Shown in pieces: positions 47,025 to 56,314 of a stretch of DNA of 64,000 bases. Location: contig NZ_LN831026.1 in assembly GCF_001457455.1 (NCBI RefSeq), positions 1,116,001 through 1,180,000 of the forward strand, given 5' to 3'. The notes beneath the pieces were generated by a model. It was not told the origin of the DNA, searched no databases, and was given only the letters and a program-made list of their open reading frames with translations. This DNA is from Corynebacterium diphtheriae (GTDB lineage Bacteria; Actinomycetota; Actinomycetes; Mycobacteriales; Mycobacteriaceae). Numbering within the stretch: position 1 is the first letter of the stretch; every line of letters begins with the position of its first letter. The translations under genes and the position numbers were made by a program.

Positions 47025-48218
47025 ATGCTCACCATGAGTCTGTTCAACCGTTCTGCGGATCTTCCCGGTATTCATGCAGTGACGCGCGATTGTTCATCGC
47101 TTAATCGAGGTCTAAAAAGGCTGAAAAGCGGAGAGATCGCAGTCGTTGACGCACCCGACATAACTCGATCCATTGCACAGCAGTTGATCGATGCCAAGCC
47201 CCTTGCAGTAGTCAATAGTGGACAATTCTCTACAGGGGCGATTCCTAACTTTGGCCCACAAATGTTAATCGATGCAGGCATCATGCTAATTGATGCTGTT
47301 GGACACGATGTGTGGACGATTCTAAAAGACGGAAAGAAAGCGCGGTTAACGGAAGACGGCCAGATTTTCTATGGCGAAAAACTCATCGCTTCTGGAACCG
47401 TAATCACTGCAGAGCAAGCTGAAGTTATTTTCGTAGAGGCACAAGGGTCATTAATTGATCGAATGGAAGCCTATTTTGGAAATACCATCCAGTTTATTCA
47501 TGCTGAGGCCCCGTTGCTCATTGATGGACTTGGTGTACCTGATCGTGGTGGGATGCTTCGTGGGCGCAAAGTATTGGTGGTCAGCCCAGGGACAGGACAC
47601 CGTACACAAGTAAAAGGGCTTCGTAATTTTATCCGAGAGTACGAGCCGGTTTTGATTGGTGTCGATGCTGCAGCTGATACATTGGTGGAATTGGGATATA
47701 AACCCAATTTTATCGTTGGTGATCCATCAGTAATTGGATCTGATGCATTACGTAGCGGCGCCCAGGTAGTTCTTCCCGCGGATCCAGATGGTCATGCCTT
47801 GGGATTGGAACGAATCCAAGACCTAGGTGTTGGCGCAGTAACTTTTCCGTCCTCTGTAGATTCATCGACCAACTTGGCCCTTTTGTTAGCTGATTATCAC
47901 GGTGCAGAGCTAGTGGTAAACGCTGGTTCTCCATTCGACTTGGATTTGATCTTCGCCGATTCAGAGACCGCATCACCTGCTACGTTGTTGACACGCTCGA
48001 AACTGGGGTCACGATTGATAGACGCCACAGCTATTACCGATCTTTATACAGTACGTTCTTCAACGGGTCTTGCTTGGTTATGGGCAATTTTGGGAATTTT
48101 GGTGGCAGCTGCGGTCATTATCGCTATTGCGGGAACGTCTGGCGATGGTTCTTTTAGCCAGAATCTCATTGACACATGGAATAACTTTGCTTTGACAGTG
48201 CAAAGTTGGTTTAAATAA
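47025..48218 (+). CDS. steA: SteA-like protein (thiamin pyrophosphokinase-like domain, C-terminal membrane anchor)
   Basis: A 397-residue protein. The body contains a TPPK-like fold segment (VSPGTGHRTQVKGL, IVGDPSVIGSDALRSGAQVVLPAD). A single membrane helix lies near the C-terminus (about 350-372, LAWLWAILGILVAAAVIIAIAG). It matches the cell-division factor SteA described in C. glutamicum, which forms a complex with SteB. GGAAGG precedes ATG 47025 at short distance; ATG codons at 47013 and 47034 are alternatives. steB follows after 24 bp. The catalytic role of the TPPK-like domain is unclear. Confidence 0.85.
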   Translation: MLTMSLFNRSADLPGIHAVTRDCSSLNRGLKRLKSGEIAVVDAPDITRSIAQQLIDAKPLAVVNSGQFSTGAIPNFGPQMLIDAGIMLIDAVGHDVWTILKDGKKARLTEDGQIFYGEKLIASGTVITAEQAEVIFVEAQGSLIDRMEAYFGNTIQFIHAEAPLLIDGLGVPDRGGMLRGRKVLVVSPGTGHRTQVKGLRNFIREYEPVLIGVDAAADTLVELGYKPNFIVGDPSVIGSDALRSGAQVVLPADPDGHALGLERIQDLGVGAVTFPSSVDSSTNLALLLADYHGAELVVNAGSPFDLDLIFADSETASPATLLTRSKLGSRLIDATAITDLYTVRSSTGLAWLWAILGILVAAAVIIAIAGTSGDGSFSQNLIDTWNNFALTVQSWFK

Positions 48219-48242
48219 AACCCTCGAAGGAAGAACAAAAAT

Positions 48243-49193
48243 ATGGCTAGAAAATCTGGACGCACTGCAACTGCTATTGCAGGTCTTTCCTTCGGCCTTG
48301 CATTAGGCATCGGGGCTGGGATGTACGTGTTGGCTCCAAATGTTGCTGGTGGCCCAAATCAAACAACTTCCACTTTGGAACGTGAACGTGACGATGCTCT
48401 TGAGTCTGCCCAGATTGCAAAGGCGCAAGCTAAAAGTGCCGATAGTGTAGTGTCGGCACTTGGGAGGGGAATTACTACTGATCTCCTGAAAGAAAAGAAG
48501 GTATTAGTGTTCCGCACCTCAGATTCGCTTGATAGCGATGCGGATGCCTTGTCTGAAGCGTTAAAAAGTGCAGGAGCGGAAAATGCTGGAACCATTAAAT
48601 TGGGTGAGAAATTTTTCACTCAAGAAGGCGCTGATGGCTTAAAAAATATTATTGCTACTACGCTTCCAGCTGGTGCTCAGCTTTCTACTGAGAAAATGGA
48701 TTCTGGTACTCATGCCGGAGATGCGTTGGGCAGTGCACTCTTGTTGAACAAAGATGATGGTTCTGAGCAAGCAAATAAAGAAGATCGTGGGATTGTGCTA
48801 GGTGCACTGCGAGAAAGCGGCTATATCGATTTTGATGAGGCGAGCGTAAAACCGGCTCATGCGATAGTTTTACTTTCAGGAGATTCTGACGGATCAAAAG
48901 CAGCTTTTTCTATTAAAAATCAAGCCTCATTTGCCACCGCTTTGAAATCCAAAGGATCTGGTCTGCTTGTTGCAGGTCGAATTCATACTGCAAGTGACGC
49001 TGGTCTTTTGGGAACAATTCGGACCTCGGCACAAGATAAACAAGCTGTTTCTACCATTGATTCAATTGACCAGAATTGGGCACAAATTGTTGCAATCTTA
49101 GCGCTTAAGGAACAACTCGACGGTAAATCTGGTGCTTATGGCGCAGCGGGGAATGTCGACGCTACATCTCCAGGAATTAAAAATCCTGAGTAG
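48243..49193 (+). CDS. steB: SteB / MctB-like membrane-anchored protein
   Basis: A 316-residue protein with one N-terminal membrane helix (about 12-33, AIAGLSFGLALGIGAGMYVLAP), then a coiled-coil segment (about 44-70, LERERDDALESAQIAKAQAKSA) and a predicted extracytoplasmic domain. The family is annotated as copper transporter MctB in mycobacteria (Rv1698) and as SteB, partner of SteA in cell-wall-related division, in C. glutamicum. The latter fits the adjacent steA better. AAGGAAG precedes the ATG. In mycobacteria pyrG follows here, but it does not in this window. Confidence 0.85.
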   Translation: MARKSGRTATAIAGLSFGLALGIGAGMYVLAPNVAGGPNQTTSTLERERDDALESAQIAKAQAKSADSVVSALGRGITTDLLKEKKVLVFRTSDSLDSDADALSEALKSAGAENAGTIKLGEKFFTQEGADGLKNIIATTLPAGAQLSTEKMDSGTHAGDALGSALLLNKDDGSEQANKEDRGIVLGALRESGYIDFDEASVKPAHAIVLLSGDSDGSKAAFSIKNQASFATALKSKGSGLLVAGRIHTASDAGLLGTIRTSAQDKQAVSTIDSIDQNWAQIVAILALKEQLDGKSGAYGAAGNVDATSPGIKNPE

Positions 49194-49214
49194 ATTGCAG
49201 CTATCGTTGAGATT

Positions 49215-49853
49215 ATGACTCCTCATTCGTTTGTCGTGACAGATAGTACGTTGCTTTTGGATGCTCCAATTATTGCGGTGCGGCGGGACAAGGTGCTTAT
49301 GCCGAAAGGAAACGAGAGCTATCGAGAAATCGTCGAGCATTATGGCGCAGTAGCCATAGTAGCTCGCGATGAACCTGGGCGAATTCTACTGATAAAACAA
49401 TATAGGCATAGTGTAGGTAGGCGCATGTGGGAGCTTCCAGCTGGGTTACTTGATATCCCAGCTGAATCTGAGTTGCAGGCTGCTCAACGAGAATTAAAAG
49501 AAGAAGCAGGACTCGCATCTCATCATTGGTCTTGCATAATTGATTTAGTTACTAGTCCCGGTTTTTGTGACGAAGCAGTTCGAATCTTCCTAGCTGATCG
49601 AGTACATGCTGTGCCTCGGCCTGAGGCGTCAGATGAAGAAGCTGACATTACGACACAATGGGTCACACTCGAAGATGCTATTGAAATGATCATGCGTGGA
49701 AAGATCGTGAATTCCATTGCGATCGCAGGTATTTTTGCTGCACGTGAGCATATCGAGCATGGAGCATCTTTACCGAGTCGAGCCACCGAATTCGAAATTA
49801 GACCTACTTCATTGGCACAACGACATCAAGATTTAGCAGTACCTCGTCGATAA
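49215..49853 (+). CDS. NUDIX hydrolase, ADP-ribose pyrophosphatase type
   Basis: A 212-residue NUDIX enzyme. The Nudix box lies at about residues 77-101 ([15 protein letters not shown] then RELKEEAGL), with the Gly spacing typical of ADP-ribose pyrophosphatases. [18 protein letters not shown] precedes it and [14 protein letters not shown] follows, both typical of this subgroup. Mycobacterial Rv1700 at the same place hydrolyses ADP-ribose. It starts 21 bp after steB and ends 2 bp before xerD, so all are probably in one operon. Confidence 0.93.
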   Translation: MTPHSFVVTDSTLLLDAPIIAVRRDKVLMPKGNESYREIVEHYGAVAIVARDEPGRILLIKQYRHSVGRRMWELPAGLLDIPAESELQAAQRELKEEAGLASHHWSCIIDLVTSPGFCDEAVRIFLADRVHAVPRPEASDEEADITTQWVTLEDAIEMIMRGKIVNSIAIAGIFAAREHIEHGASLPSRATEFEIRPTSLAQRHQDLAVPRR

Positions 49854-49855
49854 TT

Positions 49856-50791
49856 ATGGGCTCAATAAGTAATGTTGCTCGTCAATGGCTAACTCACTTA
49901 GCAGTGGAAAAAGGAGTTAGCGATAACACATTGTCTAATTATCGTCGTGATCTTGAACGGTATACACGGTGGCTGCAAGTACAGGGAATCACAGATATTG
50001 AGAATATCTCCGCACAAGATATTGAAAGATATGTTCAAGAGTTGCGTAAGGGGGATAGTGATACTGGAAAAAAACCTCTAGCTGCCTCATCTGCTGCGCG
50101 AGCTTTGATTGTTGCTCGTGGTCTACATCGTTTTGCATTGTTAGAAAACTTAGTGGAGAACGATGTATCTGCTGATGTCTCTCCACCTGCAATGGGGCGT
50201 CACCTGCCTGATACCCTCTCAGTCGAGGAAGTGAATCGTCTAATAGAAGCTATACCCATAGATGATGCGGCTTCGCCAGAAAATCTTAGGGATTGCGCTC
50301 TACTGGAGTTCCTCTATGCTACTGGAGCCCGCATTTCGGAAGCAGTAGGTTTAGTGGTGGACGACGTGGCTGCAATTGTCGAAAATGAAGGCATTGTCCG
50401 AATAACTGGAAAGGGCAACAAACAGCGTATTGTGCCTGTTGGTGATCAGTGTTTGTCAGCGCTCGAGCGATATGTCGTGAGAAGCAGACCGGCAATGTCA
50501 AAAGGGAAATCGCACGCACTTTTCCTTAATAAACGTGGCGGACAATTATCTAGACAAAGCGCTTGGCAAATTCTCAAAAACTCAGCTCAACGCGCAGGAA
50601 TTGAAAAAGATATTTCTCCACATACTTTGCGCCATAGTTTTGCCACTCATCTTTTAGAAGGTGGGGCTGATGTTCGAGTAGTACAAGAATTGTTAGGGCA
50701 TTCGTCGGTCACAACTACACAGATATACACCCATGTAACTGCCGATAATCTACGATTTGTCTGGTCTCGTTCACATCCGCGTGCTCACTAA
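49856..50791 (+). CDS. xerD: Tyrosine recombinase XerD
   Basis: A 311-residue site-specific recombinase that resolves chromosome dimers at dif with XerC. The N-terminal SAM-like domain covers about 1-95 ([26 protein letters not shown]). The catalytic domain has Arg in [13 protein letters not shown], the HxxR box in [17 protein letters not shown], the His in [16 protein letters not shown] and the nucleophilic Tyr in that last segment. Its place in the conserved NUDIX-xerD-parA-scpA string makes it the housekeeping XerD rather than a phage integrase. Confidence 0.95.
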   Translation: MGSISNVARQWLTHLAVEKGVSDNTLSNYRRDLERYTRWLQVQGITDIENISAQDIERYVQELRKGDSDTGKKPLAASSAARALIVARGLHRFALLENLVENDVSADVSPPAMGRHLPDTLSVEEVNRLIEAIPIDDAASPENLRDCALLEFLYATGARISEAVGLVVDDVAAIVENEGIVRITGKGNKQRIVPVGDQCLSALERYVVRSRPAMSKGKSHALFLNKRGGQLSRQSAWQILKNSAQRAGIEKDISPHTLRHSFATHLLEGGADVRVVQELLGHSSVTTTQIYTHVTADNLRFVWSRSHPRAH

Positions 50792-50982
50792 CATGGTTGG
50801 ATTTTGTAAAGTCAGCAAACTAGATTTGTGAATTTTTTCTTCGTAAAATTGCTTCAAAGACACGGAATGAATCCGAAGCGTGTAATTTATAGTTTGTTGG
50901 TGTGCTGTTAGGCTCAATTCGATCTAACGGTATGGGAAATATAAATAATTTTCAGGGTGAAAATCAAGGAAGAGGGATAGAC

Positions 50983-51852
50983 ATGGGCGAATCGGGATTG
51001 TTTGATACACCCGATCAGAAGGTCGGCCTCACAGGGCGTCCGTTGCGGGAATTCCCTGAACCTGAACCATTGTATAAACATGGTCCTGCGAAGATTATTT
51101 CGATGTGTAACCAAAAAGGTGGAGTCGGAAAGACTACTTCGACTATTAACCTTGGAGCTTGCTTGGCAGAGGCGGGGAGGAAAGTACTTCTCGTTGACCT
51201 TGATCCACAAGGCGCATTGTCTGCTGGTTTGAATATTCCCCACGAAGAGCTCGAAATCACCGTTTACAATCTCTTAGTCGATCGGCATACCTCGATTCAC
51301 CAAGCAATCCATCACACTTCGGTTGATGGATTGGATTTGGTACCTGCAAATATTGATCTTTCGGCGGCTGAGATCCAGCTTGTAAACGAGGTTGGACGCG
51401 AGCAAACTCTAGCGCGGGCGCTAAGGCCGGTGATGCGGGATTATGACTTTATTATTTTAGACTGTCAGCCGTCATTGGGTCTTCTTACCGTCAATGCGTT
51501 GACTTGTTCTCATGGAGTCATTATCCCCATGGAATGTGAGTATTTCTCGTTGCGCGGATTGGCATTGCTGACAGATACTGTCGAAAAGGTACGAGATAGG
51601 CTCAATTTTGATCTTGAGATTGTTGGAATCTTGGTAACGATGTTCGATCGGCGGACAACCCATGCTCGGGAAGTTATGTCTCGAGTGATTGAAGTATTTG
51701 AAGATAGAGTTTTTGATACTGTGATCACCCGGACAGTTCGCTTCCCAGAAACTTCTGTTGCCGGTGAACCCATTACTACGTGGGCTCCGAGTTCTCAAGG
51801 TGCTCAGCAATATCGGCAGCTTGCACGCGAAGTAATCGAGCGTACCGCCTAG
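50983..51852 (+). CDS. ParA-family ATPase, PldP-like
   Basis: A 289-residue Walker-type ATPase. It has the deviant Walker A NQKGGVGKTTSTINLG, the switch I segment LVDLDPQGALSAGL and Walker B FIILDCQPSLGLLTVNAL. This is not the chromosomal parA beside parB, since no parB is present. Its position before scpA matches the ParA-like PldP of C. glutamicum, implicated in division-site selection. ATG 50983 was chosen for GAGGG 6 nt upstream and start MGESGLFDTPDQKVGLTG; the frame opens at 50902. Confidence 0.92.
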   Translation: MGESGLFDTPDQKVGLTGRPLREFPEPEPLYKHGPAKIISMCNQKGGVGKTTSTINLGACLAEAGRKVLLVDLDPQGALSAGLNIPHEELEITVYNLLVDRHTSIHQAIHHTSVDGLDLVPANIDLSAAEIQLVNEVGREQTLARALRPVMRDYDFIILDCQPSLGLLTVNALTCSHGVIIPMECEYFSLRGLALLTDTVEKVRDRLNFDLEIVGILVTMFDRRTTHAREVMSRVIEVFEDRVFDTVITRTVRFPETSVAGEPITTWAPSSQGAQQYRQLAREVIERTA

Positions 51853-51894
51853 CTCATACGCTTAGGCATAAAAGGTTTGAAAATTTGAGGATTT

Positions 51895-52713
51895 ATGGCG
51901 AGAACTGCTGTTCCGGATAATCAACCTGAGATAACGGGTTTTCGTATCGTCCTGAATAATTTCGAAGGTCCGTTTGACCTCTTGCTTCAGCTGATTAGCG
52001 CGAAAAAACTAGACGTAACTGATGTAGCTTTGCATAAAGTTACAGATGATTTTGTAGCGTACACGCGTGCGTTAGGGGAATTTGCTGAGCTGGATGAAGT
52101 CACGGAGTTTCTTGTTGTAGCAGCCACGTTATTGGACCTCAAAGCTGCTCGACTGCTTCCACGGGGTGAAGTGGATGATCTGTCTGATCTGGAGCTTTTA
52201 GAGTCGCGCGATCTTTTGTTTGCTAGGTTGCTCCAGTACAAAGCATATAAACAGGTTGCAGATCAGTTTGCCCGCTGGCAATTGGCTGCGCAGCGACGTT
52301 ATCCGCGGGCAGTAGGCATGGAAGAACAATTTTCTTCATTACTTCCTCCGGTTAAAATTAGTCATACACCTAAGTCTTTCGCTGAATTGGCTGCAAGTGT
52401 TTTTAGGCCAAAACCTCCGGATACAGTTGGCACAAGTCATGTGCATGGTGTTGAAGTGTCTGTTCCAGAACAAGCTGGCAAGGTTTTGGATCTGCTCGTT
52501 GAGTGTGGCGAGGGCGTCTGGATGGATTTTCCGGATCTGATTACTGGTTGCAGAGTTTCATTAGAAGTTGTTGGGCGCTTCCTTGCTCTACTCGAGTTGT
52601 ATAAGGCCCGAGCGGTTTCTTTAGAACAAGAGGAATCATTAGGCGCTTTGCGGGTGTCGTGGACAGGAATTCATGTGGATCCCGCAATAGTCGCAGCAAG
52701 TAACTGGGCATAG
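51895..52713 (+). CDS. scpA: Segregation and condensation protein A
   Basis: ScpA is the kleisin subunit of the SMC-ScpAB condensin complex. The 272-residue protein has an N-terminal SMC-neck-binding part (FRIVLNNFEGPFDLLLQLISAKKLDVTDVALHKVT) and an LVVAATLLDLKAARLLP segment. A linker follows, then a winged-helix-like C-terminus (VSLEVVGRFLALLELYKARAVSLEQEE). It follows parA by 42 bp. Its usual partner scpB lies 6 kb downstream, separated by a biotin/transport block. Confidence 0.95.
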   Translation: MARTAVPDNQPEITGFRIVLNNFEGPFDLLLQLISAKKLDVTDVALHKVTDDFVAYTRALGEFAELDEVTEFLVVAATLLDLKAARLLPRGEVDDLSDLELLESRDLLFARLLQYKAYKQVADQFARWQLAAQRRYPRAVGMEEQFSSLLPPVKISHTPKSFAELAASVFRPKPPDTVGTSHVHGVEVSVPEQAGKVLDLLVECGEGVWMDFPDLITGCRVSLEVVGRFLALLELYKARAVSLEQEESLGALRVSWTGIHVDPAIVAASNWA

Positions 52714-52827
52714 ATCCGGAGTGAGGTTACATATGGGGGAGGCTCACATAAAAGGTTTTGTAGTGTTCTACCATCGGTAAAAATGTGGTTCTGTCACGCG
52801 CGGATTAAAAAGGGAAGGGAAGCTGAA

Positions 52828-53433
52828 GTGGGTATCGTCGTTGTGTCTGGTTTAGCGTCGGGAGTGGGCAAGACGACGGCAACCGCAGCGATCGTGAAAA
52901 TCTTGCAAGCAAAAGGTAGGGATGTTGTGCCAGCTAAGATCGCTCGATTGCAAAACCTGTGTGCTTCTCCAGATATTGGCACAATTGAAAAGTTAACGGG
53001 TATCCGAGGAGAGGACTTTTCGCAGTTGGATGATCCGTTGGTTCAAGTGTGTCATCTCTCTGAATCGGGCAAAACTGTTGTGGTTGAGGGGTCTGGTGGG
53101 CTGAGTGTTGCCTTAATAGGAAAGAAAACAATTGCGGATATTGCAGCTGAACTAGATGCTCCGTTGGTAGTTGTCTCGGGAATGAATCGCGGTGCTGTAG
53201 AACTTGCAGTAAATGCCGTTGGTTTCGCTCGAGCATGTGGGGCAAATGTTGCGGGCTTGTTGGGGGGAAAACTGCCGGCGGGTGCAGATCTACGTACTCG
53301 TTTAACTCTAGTGGAGGCGTCGCGTGCGTCTGGAGTGCCATTTATTGGCAGTTTGAACGATGGCGTAGGCTCGCTTGGTTGCGAGCCATTTGCAGAGGCA
53401 TTATCGACGATTTTCATTCCCGACGAGTGGTAA
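52828..53433 (+). CDS. Divergent dethiobiotin-synthetase-like protein (BioD paralogue)
   Basis: A 201-residue P-loop protein clearly homologous to the BioD at 56315. Both share the VVPxK, TIEKLTGI, VVVEGxGGL and IADxAAxLDAPLxVV segments. The ATP P-loop (SGLASGVGKTT, Lys15) and Lys37 are kept. Thr11/Asp12 have become Ser/Gly, the substrate motif KPVQTG has become KIARLQ, and the APNLSAQRAG segment is missing. It is therefore probably not a normal dethiobiotin synthetase. I chose GTG 52828 with a GGGAAG purine stretch upstream. It lies just after scpA. Function unknown; it may be a degenerate duplicate. Confidence 0.8.
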   Translation: MGIVVVSGLASGVGKTTATAAIVKILQAKGRDVVPAKIARLQNLCASPDIGTIEKLTGIRGEDFSQLDDPLVQVCHLSESGKTVVVEGSGGLSVALIGKKTIADIAAELDAPLVVVSGMNRGAVELAVNAVGFARACGANVAGLLGGKLPAGADLRTRLTLVEASRASGVPFIGSLNDGVGSLGCEPFAEALSTIFIPDEW

Positions 53434-54938
53434 CTATTGAGTTTTGGTCGTGATTATTCTGGTCAGCATATAGTTAATGATGCCGATAACCATTGCGGTA
53501 GCCGAGCATGCTATAAAATAGCGAGCTTCTGCTTGGGCGTTGTCTGGGTTGTAGTACTGAGAAATGTGCCCTGATAACGCTGTGCCTATGGCCATGGTGA
53601 GGAAAAACATTGCTGAAAATTGGGTGGCGTATTTTCGGGGTGCATATTGAGCGGTTGCTGCCATGCCAATTGGGCCAATCAGCAGTTCACCTATGGCTGT
53701 TACAAGAATACTGATTGCCAAGACTATAAATGGTGTGGAATTAGGTTCGCCACCTGCGTAGGGGATTAAAATTGCAAAACCTAATCCGGCAATTCCGACA
53801 CCGATTGAAAGCTTAGTTGCAGGGCGGGGGCTGCGATCGCCAAGGCGTAACCATAGGTAGGCAAGCGGAAGTGAAAGTACGAACACATAAAAAGGGTTCA
53901 GTGATTGTAGCCAAGCAGCTGGTATCAAGAAGTTGCCAACTGAGCGGTTAAGGCGTACATCGGAGTAAACTGCTAAAACTCCGTAGGTTTGGTTCATAAT
54001 TGCCCAAAAGGCTACCGATGCTAAAAAGATAGGGATGTAGCGTAGCAACTGTATCTTTTCTGCTGGTGTGACTTCACTGCTCCGAAACATAGAAGTGTAG
54101 AGAAGCAGAGCCGCTCCTAGTGTCAGTGCTAATAGAAATGTTGCAAGGACTACTGGTTTAATTAAGCCTGTTGCAACGCAGAATGTTGCACAAAATAAAG
54201 CGAGGGTGCTGCCTCCCACAATGAATATTGCTTGGGTAGTAGTTGCAGTCAATTGAGGTTGTGTGATGCGCTGCCGAGTTTGTGTGCAAAGCGACGCCAT
54301 GGCAGCGGGGCGTGCGAAAACATAGAGCGATATGCCGATAATCATGAGAAAGGCTGCTGCTATAAACCCGATGTGGAAAGAATACTGTTGAGTTAACCAG
54401 CCGGTAAGGAGCGGGCCGAAAAATGCTGCCAGTTGGATTCCTAGATAAAAGAACTGAAAGCCGGTTCACGCTGTTTCGGATTTTCATCGTAAACTGCGCC
54501 TAGCACGGTGATAGCAGCTGTTTTTAGTAAGCCGGATCCCACAGCGATCAGGGGTAAACCTATCGCTAGTCCGTAAAAACCAGGAAATGTAGACAGACTT
54601 ATGTGGCCTATGACGAGCAACGCGGCGCCGCTCAGAAGCGTTTTTTCTGCACCAAGGAGATGGTCGCCCACCCAGCCGCCGATGAACGTGCATAGGTATA
54701 CCAATGCGCCGTATGCCCCGATTAAGGCTGTTGCATCTTTTTTGGCAATGCCGAGTCCGCCGTCGGCAATCGAATAGTAGAGATAGAAACCTAGGATCGC
54801 TTGCATGCCGTAGAAGCTGAAGCGCTCCCATGCTTCAATGCTGACGACAGATGTCATCATTCGAGGATGGCGCCAAAACATCGCGCGGTTGTTTTTAGAG
54901 TCGATTGAACGCTGTTCAATTAATTGCATACCGTACAT
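53434..54938 (-). pseudogene. POT-family peptide transporter, frameshifted
   Basis: A proton-dependent oligopeptide transporter broken by a frameshift. The N-terminal part (54938 to about 54465) carries the POT signature EAWERFSFYGMQAILGFYLYYS. It then runs into a stop at 54441. The second part, in another frame, resumes with FFYLGIQLAAFFGPLLTGWLTQQ and goes on to 53434. Restoring one base near 54464 (giving ...GFQFFYLGI) joins them into one normal protein of about 500 residues. It may be a true inactivation or a sequencing error. It is divergent from bioA and shares the operator region. Confidence 0.8.
54904..54920. promoter_or_regulatory. BioQ-like operator 1 (inside the POT gene start)
   Basis: ATTGAACGCTGTTCAAT contains the perfect palindrome TTGAAC-GCT-GTTCAA. 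It resembles the C. glutamicum BioQ consensus TGAAC-N3-GTTAC and is nearly identical to operator 2. It overlaps the beginning of the POT reading frame. Confidence 0.5.
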
Positions 54939-54976
54939 TATTACCAAAAGGGGAACAATTGTCAGTCGATTGGTCG

Positions 54977-54982
54977 TACAAT
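54977..54982 (+). promoter_or_regulatory. -10 box of bioA, leaderless
   Basis: TACAAT ends 6 nt before the bioA GTG. No ribosome binding site is present, so the transcript probably begins at the start codon. The BioQ-like operator covers this spacing. Confidence 0.5.
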
Positions 54983-54997
54983 TAAACGGTGTTCAAT
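54981..54997. promoter_or_regulatory. BioQ-like operator 2 (at the bioA start)
   Basis: ATTAAACGGTGTTCAAT matches operator 1 at 15 of 17 positions. It overlaps the end of the -10 box and the bioA start codon, an efficient place for repression. Confidence 0.5.
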
Positions 54998-56302
54998 ACT
55001 GATGAGTTGGAAAATAATTCATTCGCACAATTTGATCGTGATCATATTTGGCATCCTTATGGCCCGATGCCGGCTACGGTTGCCCCCTACGTAGTTGCAG
55101 CCACTAACAACACGGACATCATTCTAGACAACGGAACGCGCTTAATCGACGGAATGAGTTCATGGTGGGCTGCCGCCTTCGGGCATGGGAACGAGAGGCT
55201 TAAAGCGGCTGCTCATCGCCAAATTGACGTGATGAGCCATGTCATGTTTGGTGGCTTGACGCATGTGCCTGCGATTAAGCTTGCACGTCAATTGTGTGAA
55301 CTTACGGACGAACCTCTTACCAAGGTTTTCTTTTCTGATTCGGGATCTGTTGCCGTAGAAGTGGCACTGAAGATGGTGTATCAATACCAGCTTGGGCAAG
55401 GGCATCCCGAACGGCGTCGTATGTTGACCTGGCGTGGTGGGTATCACGGCGACACCTTTGCCACGATGAGCTTGTGTGATCCAGAGGGGGGAATGCACGC
55501 AATGTGGGAGGGGCGCGTAATGGATAATGTTTTTGCGTCTCGGCCGCCGCTGTGGGGCGCTGCATCAAATGAAATTTCTGCATACATAGATCATCTCGAT
55601 TCGTTGATTGATTCAACAATTGCCGGCATCATCGTTGAACCCGTTGTTCAAGGAGCTGGTGGCATGCGATTCCACGCTCCAGAGATTCTCAAAGGTATTC
55701 GACAGCTTTGTGATCAACATGGAATTTTATTTATCGCAGATGAAATTGCGACTGGTTTTGGTAGAACGGGTAACTTATTTGCCACTCAAGCTGCAAAAGT
55801 AACTCCTGACATTCTTTGTGTTGGAAAGTCATTAACTGGCGGGTTTATGTCGTTAGCTGCAACCATCACCACGGATGCTGTGGCAGAAAGTATTTCTTCC
55901 GCTGCCGGAGGAGGAGCACTAATGCATGGACCAACATTTATGGGAAACCCGTTGGCATGTGCTGTTGCTAGCGAAGCATTAAGCATTATTGCAGAAGGTG
56001 ATTGGAAGCAGCAGGTTGCAGAAATTGAAAGCGAGCTAAAAAAAGGGCTTGTTCCGCTAGCTTCCAACCCTGCTGTTCGTGACGTAAGAGTCCTCGGTGC
56101 AATTGGTGTAGTTGAAATGAAAGAACCTGTTGACATGAAACGTGCTACTCATGCTGCTGTGAACGCAGGTGTATGGCTCCGTCCTTTCGGCAGGCTCGTA
56201 TACACAATGCCTCCATTTGTCTGTACTCATAAACAAATACAAAAGATTTCGTGTGCAATTGCTTCTATCGTGCATACGGAACAGGAACGTTTCGAACGCT
56301 AA
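54989..56302 (+). CDS. bioA: Adenosylmethionine-8-amino-7-oxononanoate aminotransferase
   Basis: BioA transfers an amino group from SAM to KAPA, giving DAPA in biotin synthesis. The 437-residue class III PLP aminotransferase contains DRDHIWHPYGPM, the YHGDTFATMS loop, LFIADEIATGFGRTG (PLP Asp) and the Schiff-base lysine in LCVGKSLTGGF. It starts at GTG 54989 with no ribosome binding site, consistent with leaderless translation. bioD follows after 12 bp. Neither bioF nor other early biotin genes lie nearby. Confidence 0.95.
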   Translation: MFNTDELENNSFAQFDRDHIWHPYGPMPATVAPYVVAATNNTDIILDNGTRLIDGMSSWWAAAFGHGNERLKAAAHRQIDVMSHVMFGGLTHVPAIKLARQLCELTDEPLTKVFFSDSGSVAVEVALKMVYQYQLGQGHPERRRMLTWRGGYHGDTFATMSLCDPEGGMHAMWEGRVMDNVFASRPPLWGAASNEISAYIDHLDSLIDSTIAGIIVEPVVQGAGGMRFHAPEILKGIRQLCDQHGILFIADEIATGFGRTGNLFATQAAKVTPDILCVGKSLTGGFMSLAATITTDAVAESISSAAGGGALMHGPTFMGNPLACAVASEALSIIAEGDWKQQVAEIESELKKGLVPLASNPAVRDVRVLGAIGVVEMKEPVDMKRATHAAVNAGVWLRPFGRLVYTMPPFVCTHKQIQKISCAIASIVHTEQERFER

Positions 56303-56314
56303 AGGAGAAATGTA

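Noticed and set aside
49856..50791. Phage integrase or mobile element
   Set aside because: The tyrosine recombinase is in the conserved XerD position between NUDIX and parA. No attachment repeats or phage genes are nearby.
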